Shown piece after piece: positions 14,126-20,600 of a stretch of 34,507 nt of DNA. Both the position numbers and the translations under genes were made by a program. This DNA comes from a virus: the IMG/VR virus record IMGVR_UViG_3300046167_000281, positions 1 through 34,507 of that record; one strand, written 5' to 3'. The notes below the pieces were generated by a model. The model was not told the origin of the DNA. It did no database searches and saw nothing but the letters and a program-made list of their open reading frames with translations. Numbering within the stretch: position 1 is the first letter of the stretch; the number at the start of each line of letters is the position of its first letter.

Positions 14126-14148
14126 AAGGCCCGAAAAAATCAGGCCTT
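14126..14148 (-). terminator. GGCC hairpin (copy 2)
   Basis: AAGGCC and GGCCTT at 14126-14131 and 14143-14148 form the same stem as copy 1, with the same internal C/A mismatch and GA/TC pair but a different loop (AAAAA instead of ACATA). It follows the stop at 14162 and precedes the leader of the 14072 gene. The minus-strand tail is ATGAG, a poor U tract. Confidence 0.55.
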
Positions 14149-14161
14149 ACAAGATTAATAC

Positions 14162-14365
14162 TTAATTATAATGAAAATATGGTATATCAGTTTTTATTCG
14201 ATGTATATCTTCAAATAAAATTGCTAGTTGCTCTGCGCTGTAAATATATCTTGTATTTAACTTGCATATCAACGCGGGTTGATTATCAATTAAATTATAA
14301 AGGTCTTCAGTATTCATTACGATTAATGATAATTCGCGCTCGCTGTATTCTTTTAAATTAATCAT
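14162..14365 (-). CDS. Small hypothetical protein
   Basis: A 67-residue protein (MINLKEYSERELSLIVMNTE at the start; IYSAEQLAILFEDIHRIKTD near the end). Mostly helical by composition. Its ATG shares a base with the stop (TAATG) of the shifted frame of the preceding gene. No family recognised. Confidence 0.6.
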   Translation of the reverse strand: MINLKEYSERELSLIVMNTEDLYNLIDNQPALICKLNTRYIYSAEQLAILFEDIHRIKTDIPYFHYN

Positions 14366-14708
14366 TATTTAACCCCCTTCATGTAAGATTTTGCAAATTC
14401 AATGTCTATAATTGGCACTCTATCCGCTTGAATATTTGCTTCAATTTCAGAATGAAAATTATTTAAATATTGTAACGGCTTCGGGTTGTCTTTAATACCC
14501 TTGTAAGATATAAATCTTCGTAAGTATCCGAAGTGTCAAAAGAAACTTGATTATCAGTTAATAATGTATGACTGTAACTCCAGCCGTTAGCGCCTTTATA
14601 ATAAGCGTCAATAACTGTAACTTGATTTTCGGGATATATTAAAGAGCTGTACCCGTCTTCGTGATGTAATGCTTCGGTTGTCTCATCCTGCTTAATTAAG
14701 TTTTTCAT
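14365..14708 (-). pseudogene. Small hypothetical gene read in two frames (apparent frameshift)
   Basis: From the ATG at 14708 one frame codes 81 residues (MKNLIKQDETTEALHHEDGY at the start, SHTLLTDNQVSFDTSDTYED later) and stops at 14463. A second frame, minus one relative to it, stays open from about 14555 to a stop at 14367-14365 and reads NNFHSEIEANIQADRVPIID then FAKSYMKGVK. This second frame has no ATG, GTG or TTG start, but its stop overlaps the next gene's ATG. The simplest reading is one gene of about 114 residues with one base missing, by mutation or sequence error. A programmed shift is possible, but no standard slippery heptamer is seen. An upstream TTG at 14792 is rejected as start because it is in the promoter. 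Confidence 0.55.
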
Positions 14709-14763
14709 TTTTATGTACCTTTTAAAGTTTATAAATACCGCCCTATTTGGTCGGCTTGAATGT

Positions 14764-14792
14764 AGTTTAGCAGCGTTAAAAAATAATTGCAA
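14764..14792 (-). promoter_or_regulatory. Sigma70-like leftward promoter at the control region
   Basis: Minus strand: TTGCAA (14792-14787), 17-base spacer, TAAACT (14769-14764); four of six bases match in each box. It is placed to drive the 14708 gene and the leftward early block. A 12-base palindrome sits 12 bases upstream of the -35. Confidence 0.55.
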
Positions 14793-14804
14793 ATATCTTA
14801 ATTA

Positions 14805-14816
14805 ATAACGCGTTAT
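14805..14816. promoter_or_regulatory. 12-base palindrome ATAACGCGTTAT
   Basis: Exact palindrome in AT-rich surroundings, just upstream of the leftward promoter. A dimeric regulator site is plausible; no known consensus is claimed. Confidence 0.4.
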
Positions 14817-14931
14817 ATTGTGAGTGTAATTCGCAAGATGTACATATCATATTAAATGAGTATTGATATAAGCTAGTTAAAAAAGTATGTATGGCATTTA
14901 TCCGATAATCGACCAGGGCGCAATTATTACT

Positions 14932-14986
14932 TGTGGATAATACTGTGCATAACTTGCCCTATTTCTGTGGATAACCCTGTGGATAA
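14932..14986 (+). other. Cluster of four DnaA-box-like sites, likely replication origin
   Basis: TGTGGATAA, the complement of the DnaA box TTATCCACA, occurs exactly at 14932-14940, 14966-14974 and 14978-14986; TGTGCATAA, one mismatch, is at 14944-14952. All four face the same way. Starts are 12, 22 and 12 bases apart, so they fall on close to the same face of the helix. An AT-rich stretch lies to the left. Such clusters are bound by host DnaA at origins. No phage replication enzyme is visible in this genome, which strengthens the case. Confidence 0.78.
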
Positions 14987-15092
14987 CTTGACCTTTGCCC
15001 CCCCCGTACCCCCACACCATATATAGGGTATCACACACAAATTTTTGCTGATAATCTCAAAAAACTGTCTATAAGGAATTGTTGACTGACTG

Positions 15093-15161
15093 ATCGTTAC
15101 GATATGTTTTAAGACATGTCTTTATAAAGACTAATATGACAACATATTATCGTTACGATAT
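15093..15161. promoter_or_regulatory. Operator-like array: flanking ATCGTTACGATAT repeats and nested palindromes
   Basis: ATCGTTACGATAT is present exactly at 15093-15105 and 15149-15161; its core ATCGT-T-ACGAT is an inverted repeat. Between them AAGACATGTCTT (15111-15122) and GTCTTTATAAAGAC (15118-15131) are both perfect palindromes sharing the middle GTCTT, giving three half sites in alternating direction. This looks like binding sites for one or two dimeric regulators. The winged-helix protein at 15501 and ribbon-helix-helix protein at 16725 are candidates. Confidence 0.6.
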
Positions 15162-15275
15162 TGACCTACCCTGATATTTAAAAGCGACATAAGACCTAAC
15201 CCGTATAGAAAAAGAGTATTTTCGATATGGGGTCACTCCCTTAAAAAGGAGGGATGGCTCTCGTTTATCTAGTAT

Positions 15276-15288
15276 AGGTTATTAACCT
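15276..15288. promoter_or_regulatory. 13-base palindrome AGGTTATTAACCT
   Basis: AGGTTA and TAACCT are exact inverted repeats around one T. Its AGGTTA half resembles the AGGTT of the leftward leader repeat, but this link is weak. Possible regulator site. Confidence 0.4.
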
Positions 15289-15466
15289 CCGCTTTCACGA
15301 TCCCTGTACTCTCTATATATCGATGAACTGATATGGATTATTAAGGTATCTCTGCAGTTAAACTCGTTTATTCCCTTGGTCACCATCTACCGACAGGAGG
15401 GGTGGGTAATGCCCCCGTATTTATTAATTTACAGTATTGAGCAGATAAGTCAATTAGTTTATTTAC

Positions 15467-15494
15467 TTGACCAACTATATCTATGAGATATACT
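15467..15494 (+). promoter_or_regulatory. Rightward sigma70 promoter for the regulator operon
   Basis: TTGACC (15467-15472), 16-base spacer, TATACT (15489-15494); both boxes are one base from consensus. The expected transcript start is near 15500-15501, which is also where an ATG lies, so the first mRNA may be leaderless. Confidence 0.65.
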
Positions 15495-15500
15495 TATTGT

Positions 15501-15923
15501 ATGGAATATAAGATACCTAAGTCTATAGAGATAAAGAAGTTAAGGAATAAGGATCATAGACACTTTGTTGTGTTGCCGTTTAAAGCAATTATAGATAAGA
15601 AAGTATCTGCCGCCAATATAAGAACACTAGGTATATTAGCAGCGTACTGTAACAAACAAGGATTTAGTATTGTTGGATTGAGGACAATGGCGAGTAAGTT
15701 ACAAACAAGCTATCAGAATGTCTTTAACCAACTAAAGAAGTTAGAAGAGCTAGGATATGTAGAGAGTAGAAAACGATCTGCCTATCCAGGCATTCGAGGT
15801 AACTTGAGACGGATTATCTTTGATGACTCGATCAAGTGGGATGATGTAAAAGGTTATATGTTAGATAACGAAGATATTAAGCATATAGTTAAAGTAAATA
15901 AGATTGATAACTTTGAGGAATAG
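15501..15923 (+). CDS. Winged-helix DNA-binding protein (regulator or replication initiator)
   Basis: The frame has an ATG at 15483, but this falls in the promoter's spacer and has no ribosome site; I choose the ATG at 15501, giving 140 residues (MEYKIPKSIEIKKLRNKD at the start). The middle is a clear winged helix: SAANIRTLGILAAYCNKQGF, GLRTMASKLQTSYQNVFNQL, KKLEELGYVESRKR, with helix-turn-helix and a basic wing. It is the first gene right of the DnaA-box region. It could control the divergent promoters or help start replication; the sequence does not decide. Confidence 0.78.
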   Translation: MEYKIPKSIEIKKLRNKDHRHFVVLPFKAIIDKKVSAANIRTLGILAAYCNKQGFSIVGLRTMASKLQTSYQNVFNQLKKLEELGYVESRKRSAYPGIRGNLRRIIFDDSIKWDDVKGYMLDNEDIKHIVKVNKIDNFEE

Positions 15924-15925
15924 TT

Positions 15926-16210
15926 ATGATTGAATTTGCATTTGTCATGGTAATTAACTTAATGCCTGAGCCATTTTCTAAATGGGAGTATGTTGGAAAT
16001 TTTAACTCGTGCCAAGAGGCGGTGTTGTATGTCAACTTACATTATCCAGATCCAAATAAAGTTGAAATGGAATATAGATGTTTACAAAAAGAATATATTT
16101 CCCTACCAAAAGATACACAGATTATTAATAGAGACATGAAAAATGGATCTGTAAGATATTATGATTCGCATGATGTCTGTAAAGTAAAAAGGAATTGTAC
16201 TGAAACTTAA
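15926..16210 (+). CDS. Hypothetical protein, possible exported
   Basis: A 94-residue protein with a GAGGA ribosome site. The first 14 residues (MIEFAFVMVINLMP) are hydrophobic but short for a signal peptide and lack a charged start. It has four Cys (one each in FNSCQE, YRCLQK, DVCKV and RNCTE) which could pair outside the cytoplasm. No family recognised. Confidence 0.6.
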   Translation: MIEFAFVMVINLMPEPFSKWEYVGNFNSCQEAVLYVNLHYPDPNKVEMEYRCLQKEYISLPKDTQIINRDMKNGSVRYYDSHDVCKVKRNCTET

Positions 16211-16223
16211 AGAGTTTTACCAT

Positions 16224-16448
16224 ATGATATGCGATGAGTTTAACAATGGTAACAACTTAGAGTATAAGTGGACGAGAGCAGATGGGTATTGGAAAATGAC
16301 TAAGGGGTTTTTCAATGGTGGTCGGTCAGTCTCTCTCCACTCCCTAGCACAAGCGTTGAAGTACGATAAGCAAGCGAAAGAGTTAAAGAAGAAGAAGAAG
16401 CAACAACCCAAGAGTAAAAAGATTATTAATAAATACAAAGGAGATTAG
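16224..16448 (+). CDS. Small basic hypothetical protein
   Basis: 74 residues from the ATG at 16224; the frame stays open upstream to a CTG near 16199, which has a better AAGGA site, so the true start may be earlier. The middle has Trp and Gly (YKWTRADGYWKMTKGFFNGG); the last 25 residues are highly basic (KELKKKKKQQPKSKK), suggesting nucleic-acid binding. An open frame on the opposite strand over the same interval is a shadow. Confidence 0.6.
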   Translation: MICDEFNNGNNLEYKWTRADGYWKMTKGFFNGGRSVSLHSLAQALKYDKQAKELKKKKKQQPKSKKIINKYKGD

Positions 16449-16449
16449 C

Positions 16450-16728
16450 GTGAGTGATTTTAAAGTACAAAAATTAGTTGGACAGTATTTTCATACTTAT
16501 AAATATAATCAGAAAATTAACGAATTAGAAATAGAAAACCAAGGATGTATTGAAGGAAAGGTAACTGAAGAATATTACATTTGCCAAATATTTAGTTTTA
16601 TGGATGGAAGCGAAATTCATAGCAAGTTAGTTCACATACAAGATATGAAATCTTGGAGACTTTATAAAACAAATATACTTATGAATTCTAAATATGTAAG
16701 ACCATCTTACTCTAAGGAGGCAGCATGA
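16450..16728 (+). CDS. Hypothetical protein
   Basis: A 92-residue protein starting at GTG with AAGGAG upstream. Beta-rich in the centre (GCIEGKVTEEYYICQIFSFM). Its last codons overlap the start of the ribbon-helix-helix gene by four bases. No family recognised. Confidence 0.65.
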   Translation: MSDFKVQKLVGQYFHTYKYNQKINELEIENQGCIEGKVTEEYYICQIFSFMDGSEIHSKLVHIQDMKSWRLYKTNILMNSKYVRPSYSKEAA

Positions 16729-16886
16729 GTGATTTAAAACCATTTCTAGTTAGACTAACACCAACCAGTGTTGATCTGCTAGGTAAGGCAGCAAAGGAAC
16801 AAGAAAAGACTAAAGCTGGAATTATTAATGAAGCAATTAAGTCCTATCTTGGCAAAGACATAAACAGTAGACTAAACAAGTTATGA
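16725..16886 (+). CDS. Ribbon-helix-helix DNA-binding protein (Arc/CopG type)
   Basis: A 53-residue protein with a strong AAGGAGG ribosome site. The order strand (FLVRLTP), helix (SVDLLGKAAKEQEKT) and helix (KAGIINEAIKSYL) is the ribbon-helix-helix fold of CopG/Arc repressors, which bind palindromes as dimers. The palindromes at 14805-15288 are natural target candidates. It overlaps RusA by four bases (ATGA). Confidence 0.78.
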   Translation: MSDLKPFLVRLTPTSVDLLGKAAKEQEKTKAGIINEAIKSYLGKDINSRLNKL

Positions 16887-17266
16887 AAAAAACTGTTCGG
16901 CTAGATTTACCTTACCCACCAAGTGTTAATACTTATTGGAGGGCAAATGGACACAGAAGATATATTAGTCCAGCTGGGGTAAAGTTTACCGAAGAGGTAT
17001 CGCTTGTTGTCAAAAATAAAAAACCGCGAACATTTGGCGATAAACAAGTTGCCATAAGCGTAATGATTCATCCTAGATCTAAACGAAAGTTTGATTTAGA
17101 CAACACCTTAAAAGCTATTTTAGATGCATTAATGAAAGCTGGCATGTATGATGATGATAGCCAGATTGAATATATCGAGATAGCTAGAGGGGAACACATT
17201 GATGGCGGTAAAGCTGTCGTATATTTATATGATTATATAGGAGAAGAACATGGCTCAGGATTATGA
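16883..17266 (+). CDS. rusA: RusA-type Holliday junction resolvase
   Basis: A 127-residue protein close to the normal family length. PYPPSVNTYWRANGHRRYIS at residues 10-29 is the family's N-terminal signature; the catalytic acidic cluster is FDLDNTLKAILDAL (Asp71, Asp73, Asp81) followed by YDDDSQI (Asp90 and following). RusA dimers cut four-way junctions, here probably clearing recombination intermediates made by the exonuclease/ERF pair before packaging. It overlaps the SSB-like gene by 17 bases. Confidence 0.92.
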   Translation: MKKTVRLDLPYPPSVNTYWRANGHRRYISPAGVKFTEEVSLVVKNKKPRTFGDKQVAISVMIHPRSKRKFDLDNTLKAILDALMKAGMYDDDSQIEYIEIARGEHIDGGKAVVYLYDYIGEEHGSGL

Positions 17267-17531
17267 AGTTAAACCAGGACAAGGATCAGTTTGGCCGAAC
17301 GACCGCAAGACAGAAGATTGGCATGCAGATCACAGAGGGAAAATATTATTACCTGATGGAAGTGAACACTACATTGATTTATGGAATAACGAAAAGGGTG
17401 GCAAGACTTGGATGGGGATCAAGATTGGTAATCCTGTTCAAAACTCAGGTAGCACCGCACCAGTACAAAATACAAGCAAAGCTCCTCAACCTGAAAGCTT
17501 TAGCGAAATAGAAGATGATCTACCTTTTTAA
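17250..17531 (+). CDS. Small SSB-like protein with acidic C-terminal tip
   Basis: A 93-residue protein. The core (WPNDRKTEDWHADHRGKILL, YIDLWNNEKGGKTWMGIKIG) resembles a family of short phage proteins with a compact beta fold. A Gln/Ser/Pro linker leads to SEIEDDLPF at the end, very close to the DDDIPF tip by which bacterial SSB recruits replication and repair proteins. This suggests single-strand DNA binding or host SSB-partner recruitment. It lies between RusA and the packaging genes. Confidence 0.65.
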   Translation: MAQDYEVKPGQGSVWPNDRKTEDWHADHRGKILLPDGSEHYIDLWNNEKGGKTWMGIKIGNPVQNSGSTAPVQNTSKAPQPESFSEIEDDLPF

Positions 17532-17944
17532 TGGCTGAAACTAAAAACAAAAATAAACCTATACCTAGTCTATCTGGGTATGGCGGTGTCAGAACACTAC
17601 AGAGAAATCTGGAGAAAAGCACGACACTCGCTGCAAACAGAGAGGCTGTCGCGTACAGCCTTCTTTGTATGGCAAACACTAAAATAACTGATGTTATGGA
17701 ATGGGACGATAGAGGTAATGTCCAAGTCAAAGCAAGTAAAGATATTCCTGAACATGCACTACAAGCTATTAAATCAATCAAGATTGATAAGGATGGTATG
17801 ATAGCAGTAGAGTTTTGGGACAAAGTGCAGACATTGCGCTTACTTGCAAAAGCAAGTGGCTTACTTGATAACCCAGAAGAATCTGATAAACCAAGTGTGA
17901 TTGGTATTAATATTAAAGCACCAGAGATAATAGATGAAGATTAA
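17531..17944 (+). CDS. Putative terminase small subunit
   Basis: A 137-residue protein. KITDVMEWDDRGNVQVKASK, then DIPEHALQAIKSIKI and VEFWDKVQTLRLLAKASGLL, matches the C-terminal half of small terminase subunits, where this region follows the DNA-binding domain. A typical N-terminal helix-turn-helix is not obvious, though residues 20-50 are basic and helical. Small subunits recognise phage DNA and regulate the motor. The large subunit is 630 bases on, with five small genes between. Confidence 0.72.
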   Translation: MAETKNKNKPIPSLSGYGGVRTLQRNLEKSTTLAANREAVAYSLLCMANTKITDVMEWDDRGNVQVKASKDIPEHALQAIKSIKIDKDGMIAVEFWDKVQTLRLLAKASGLLDNPEESDKPSVIGINIKAPEIIDED

Positions 17945-18083
17945 TTGTCCTAAGTGCAATAAAGAAACAAAAGTAAAAAGCATATACAGATATGGCCCTG
18001 CAAATTATTCTGAATGGTCTTATGTATGTGATGATTGCAATCTAACAATAAATGTATCTTGGAGCAATGATGATTTGTCCTAA
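17934..18083 (+). CDS. Small zinc-ribbon protein 1
   Basis: A 49-residue protein with CPKC at residues 5-8 and CDDC at 32-35, a classic four-Cys zinc ribbon. It starts inside the end of the terminase small-subunit gene and overlaps the next zinc-ribbon gene by 17 bases. Role unknown; zinc ribbons commonly bind nucleic acids or proteins. Confidence 0.68.
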   Translation: MKINCPKCNKETKVKSIYRYGPANYSEWSYVCDDCNLTINVSWSNDDLS

Positions 18084-18222
18084 ATGTGCAACTGAAATGA
18101 TATGGGGTGGCGATCATGATGTAGAAGATGCTGATGGCAATGAAGGCATTAGCTCTAACCTATCATGTCATAAATGCGGAACAATAGTCATTGTTTATTG
18201 GGGGAATGAAAATGAATCCTAA
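18067..18222 (+). CDS. Small zinc-ribbon protein 2
   Basis: A 51-residue protein with CPKC at residues 4-7 and CHKC at 34-37, again a zinc ribbon, with an acidic spacer (GGDHDVEDADGNEG). Similar knuckles but little other likeness to its neighbour. Two ATGs in a row (18067 and 18070) can start it. It overlaps the next gene by 11 bases. Confidence 0.66.
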   Translation: MMICPKCATEMIWGGDHDVEDADGNEGISSNLSCHKCGTIVIVYWGNENES

Positions 18223-18442
18223 AGACACTCAAGTAGGTGGTAATCACTACACGCAAATGAAAATACAGCCGATGCAGTTTTCTATGGCTAATCAACTTAA
18301 TCCTATGCAACATACAATTATTAAGTATGTGACAAGGGTAGACCTAAAAGGTAATGGTGACGAAGATATAGATAAGGCAATACATACTTTACAACTTTGG
18401 AAACAATGGAGAAAAGAGCATGGACATCAAGCTACAGATTGA
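18212..18442 (+). CDS. DUF3310 family protein
   Basis: The ATG at 18212 with GGGGG seven bases before it gives 76 residues. QVGGNHYTQMKIQPMQFSMA, then NPMQHTIIKYVTRVDLKGNG and EDIDKAIHTLQLW, is the signature of DUF3310, a small family common in phages and sometimes labelled nucleotide-kinase-like without direct proof. It overlaps the coiled-coil gene that follows. Confidence 0.82.
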   Translation: MNPKDTQVGGNHYTQMKIQPMQFSMANQLNPMQHTIIKYVTRVDLKGNGDEDIDKAIHTLQLWKQWRKEHGHQATD

Positions 18443-18581
18443 TCAACTGCGCAAAGAGTTTGAGATGGCTAACCAAAATAACTCAAGGGTTATGGAAGTT
18501 ATTGATACTTTATATACAGAGAATAAAGAACTCAAGCGTATGCTGACAATGAAGTTCAAAGACATAGACGATGAGCAATAA
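18420..18581 (+). CDS. Small coiled-coil protein
   Basis: A 53-residue protein, predicted as one long helix with heptads (IKLQIDQLRKEFEMANQNN, VIDTLYTENKELKRMLTM). It overlaps DUF3310 by 23 bases and terL by 11. Unknown; could oligomerise or assist packaging. Confidence 0.6.
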   Translation: MDIKLQIDQLRKEFEMANQNNSRVMEVIDTLYTENKELKRMLTMKFKDIDDEQ

Positions 18582-20124
18582 GAAAGTCCGTAGTGCCAAA
18601 ACGCTTGCTGGCCCTGGAATTGATTTAGATTTTACTGGAGCTAGAACAACTTATGATTTCTTACAGGATAATTCTTTTGTTAGGGGATTAATGGGGCCAG
18701 TAGGTAGCGGTAAGTCTTACGCTTGTGCTGCTGAAATTATGATGCGTGCTGTTAGGCAGAAACCATCACCACATGACAATGTTCGTTACACAAGATTTGT
18801 TATCGTGCGTAACTCATATCCTGAACTAAAAACAACAACAATTAAAACATGGCAAGAGATATTTCCTGAAAATACTTTTGGGCCAATGTTATATACACCA
18901 CCAATAACACATCATATTAGATTGCCTAAGCGTGGTGATGCATGTGGAATAGACTGTGAAGTTATATTCCTAGCACTCGATCAACCAAAAGATGTTAGAA
19001 AACTTTTATCATTAGAACTAACGGGGGCATGGGTTAATGAAGCTAGAGAACTTCCTAAGGCAGTTATTGATGGTCTTACTCATCGTGTGGGTAGGTATCC
19101 TACTAAGCGTGATGGTGGCCCTACATGGCATGGAGTCTGGATGGACACTAACCCAATGGATGACGACCACTGGTGGTACAGACTGTCAGAAAAAGACAAG
19201 CTGTCAGGAAAGTTTGCTTGGCAGTTTTTTAAACAACCAGGCGGTGTGGTCGAAGTCCAGCCTGAAGATTTACCAGAAAATCCAGAAGCCAACGATCATG
19301 TTTTCTCAGGAGGAAGATGGTGGACAATAAACAGTAAAGCAGAGAATGTAAATAACTTACCTAGCGGATACTACATGCAAATGTTGGGGGGTAAAAACCT
19401 AGATTGGATACGCTGTTATGCTGAAGGCAAATATACTTATGTACAAGAAGGTAAACCTGTATGGCCTGAATATAATGATTTAATGATGAGTGGCGATGTA
19501 GAATACGATCCACAACTACCTATTCATGTTGGACTTGACTTTGGTTTGACACCTGCCGCAGCTATTGGACAAAGATTAAACAATGGTCGATGGGTTATCT
19601 TGCATGAGATAGTAACAGAAGACATGGGGTTAGAAAGGTTTGGTAATCAGTTGTTAGCAGAGCTTAATGCCAAGTATCCTAAAGCACAAGTATTAATATG
19701 GGGTGATCCTGCGGGTATGCAACGAGATGCAATCTATGAAGTAACGGCATTTGATTACTTACGAACACTAGGATTGCGTGCGCAACCCACTGCATCTAAT
19801 AACTTTAAGGTTAGGCGAGAAGGAGCAGCTGCGCCAATGCAAAGATTAATTAATGGTAAACCTGGTTTGATTGTGGATAAATCGTGTAAGATGATAAGAA
19901 AGTCATTAGCAGGTGGCTATCATTTTAAGCGTATTGCTGTCGGTGCAGGACATGAAAGGTTTAAAGATAGTCCAAATAAAAACGAACACTCACACATTGG
20001 TGATGCTTTTGGTTATTTAATGTTGGGTGGGGGCGAGCATAAACGAATGACTAAGAACAGTTTAGCAGCTAATACAATGATAGTGCAGACTGTTGCGACA
20101 GCAGAGTTCGATGTATTTAAGTAA
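18571..20124 (+). CDS. terL: Terminase large subunit
   Basis: A 517-residue packaging motor. Walker A GPVGSGKS is at residues 42-49, Walker B LTGAWVNEA at 150-158 with catalytic Glu158, and a coupling-type MDTNP motif at 191-195. The C-terminal nuclease has Asp323 in VGLDFG, Asp379 in IWGDPAG and Asp478 in HIGDAFGY. It uses ATP to move DNA into the prohead and cuts concatemers. The start lies inside the end of the coiled-coil gene. Whether it cuts at fixed ends or by headful is not visible from the protein. Confidence 0.95.
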   Translation: MSNKKVRSAKTLAGPGIDLDFTGARTTYDFLQDNSFVRGLMGPVGSGKSYACAAEIMMRAVRQKPSPHDNVRYTRFVIVRNSYPELKTTTIKTWQEIFPENTFGPMLYTPPITHHIRLPKRGDACGIDCEVIFLALDQPKDVRKLLSLELTGAWVNEARELPKAVIDGLTHRVGRYPTKRDGGPTWHGVWMDTNPMDDDHWWYRLSEKDKLSGKFAWQFFKQPGGVVEVQPEDLPENPEANDHVFSGGRWWTINSKAENVNNLPSGYYMQMLGGKNLDWIRCYAEGKYTYVQEGKPVWPEYNDLMMSGDVEYDPQLPIHVGLDFGLTPAAAIGQRLNNGRWVILHEIVTEDMGLERFGNQLLAELNAKYPKAQVLIWGDPAGMQRDAIYEVTAFDYLRTLGLRAQPTASNNFKVRREGAAAPMQRLINGKPGLIVDKSCKMIRKSLAGGYHFKRIAVGAGHERFKDSPNKNEHSHIGDAFGYLMLGGGEHKRMTKNSLAANTMIVQTVATAEFDVFK

Positions 20125-20599
20125 GACAATTGAAGTAATAAAAAAGATGCCAGAAGTTAAAGGTGCTTATTTTTTACCATTTCATATTGATCATACTAAA
20201 AACTTTAAAGGTGCAGAGAATGACAGTAAATCGTTTTCGTTTGAAGATAGAGTCCGTCATATGGACATACAGTCTAAATGCGGCCCTAGTATTACTGCAT
20301 TCGTTGGCAATACTCCTGTTGCTATCTTTGGGTGCGTTATCATGTGGCATGGTGTTGCTGAAGCGTGGTCTATATTTTCAGAGAAAGCTAGACGATATCC
20401 AATAGCTATGACTAAAAGTGCTATATCATTTTTTGATAACTGTGAGATATCATTTAGTTTACATCGCTTACAAATAACAGTAAACTCTAACGATAAGAGA
20501 GCTTTATCTTGGGCAAAACATTTAAGTTTTGAATCAGAAGGTTTGATGAAAGAATGGAGCGCAGATAAAGATGATACATTTATTATGAGGAGAGTTTAA
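20111..20599 (+). CDS. GNAT-like acetyltransferase family protein
   Basis: From the ATG at 20111 (an in-frame TTG at 20093 is less likely) it gives 162 residues and overlaps terL by 14 bases. SITAFVGNTPVAIFGCVIMW is the central beta pair, RLQITVNSNDKRALSWAKHL a conserved helix, and SFESEGLMKEW followed by DTFIMRRV the end of the GNAT fold. Many podophages have such a gene between terminase and portal. The acetyl target is unknown, and some relatives may be structural. Confidence 0.75.
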   Translation: MYLSKTIEVIKKMPEVKGAYFLPFHIDHTKNFKGAENDSKSFSFEDRVRHMDIQSKCGPSITAFVGNTPVAIFGCVIMWHGVAEAWSIFSEKARRYPIAMTKSAISFFDNCEISFSLHRLQITVNSNDKRALSWAKHLSFESEGLMKEWSADKDDTFIMRRV

Positions 20600-20600
20600 T

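Larger units (their letters stand above)
14709..15500. other. Non-coding control region between divergent operons
   Basis: About 790 bases without a credible gene, the largest such gap in the window. It holds, left to right: the leftward promoter, palindrome 14805-14816, a cluster of DnaA-box-like sites (14932-14986), two C runs (14998-15005 and 15009-15013), paired ATCGTTACGATAT repeats with nested GTCTT/AAGAC palindromes (15093-15161), a CTCC/GGAG hairpin near 15240, palindrome 15276-15288, a GGGG/CCCC hairpin near 15400, and the rightward promoter (15467-15494). I infer a replication origin plus early regulatory switch. A small RNA in 15180-15460 cannot be excluded. Confidence 0.7.

Noticed and set aside
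14709-14792. Extension of the 14708 gene to a TTG at 14792
   Set aside because: The TTG is the -35 box of a well-spaced promoter; the inner ATG has an AAAAGG site.
14814-14840. Sequence resembling a lac-type operator (TTGTGAGTGTAATTCGCAA)
   Set aside because: Symmetry is imperfect and the likeness does not extend to the key half sites.
16217-16438. Minus-strand frame with Leu/Phe-rich start
   Set aside because: The plus-strand frame here has operon spacing and overlaps fitting the rightward block; the minus frame is the complement of its Lys-rich tail.
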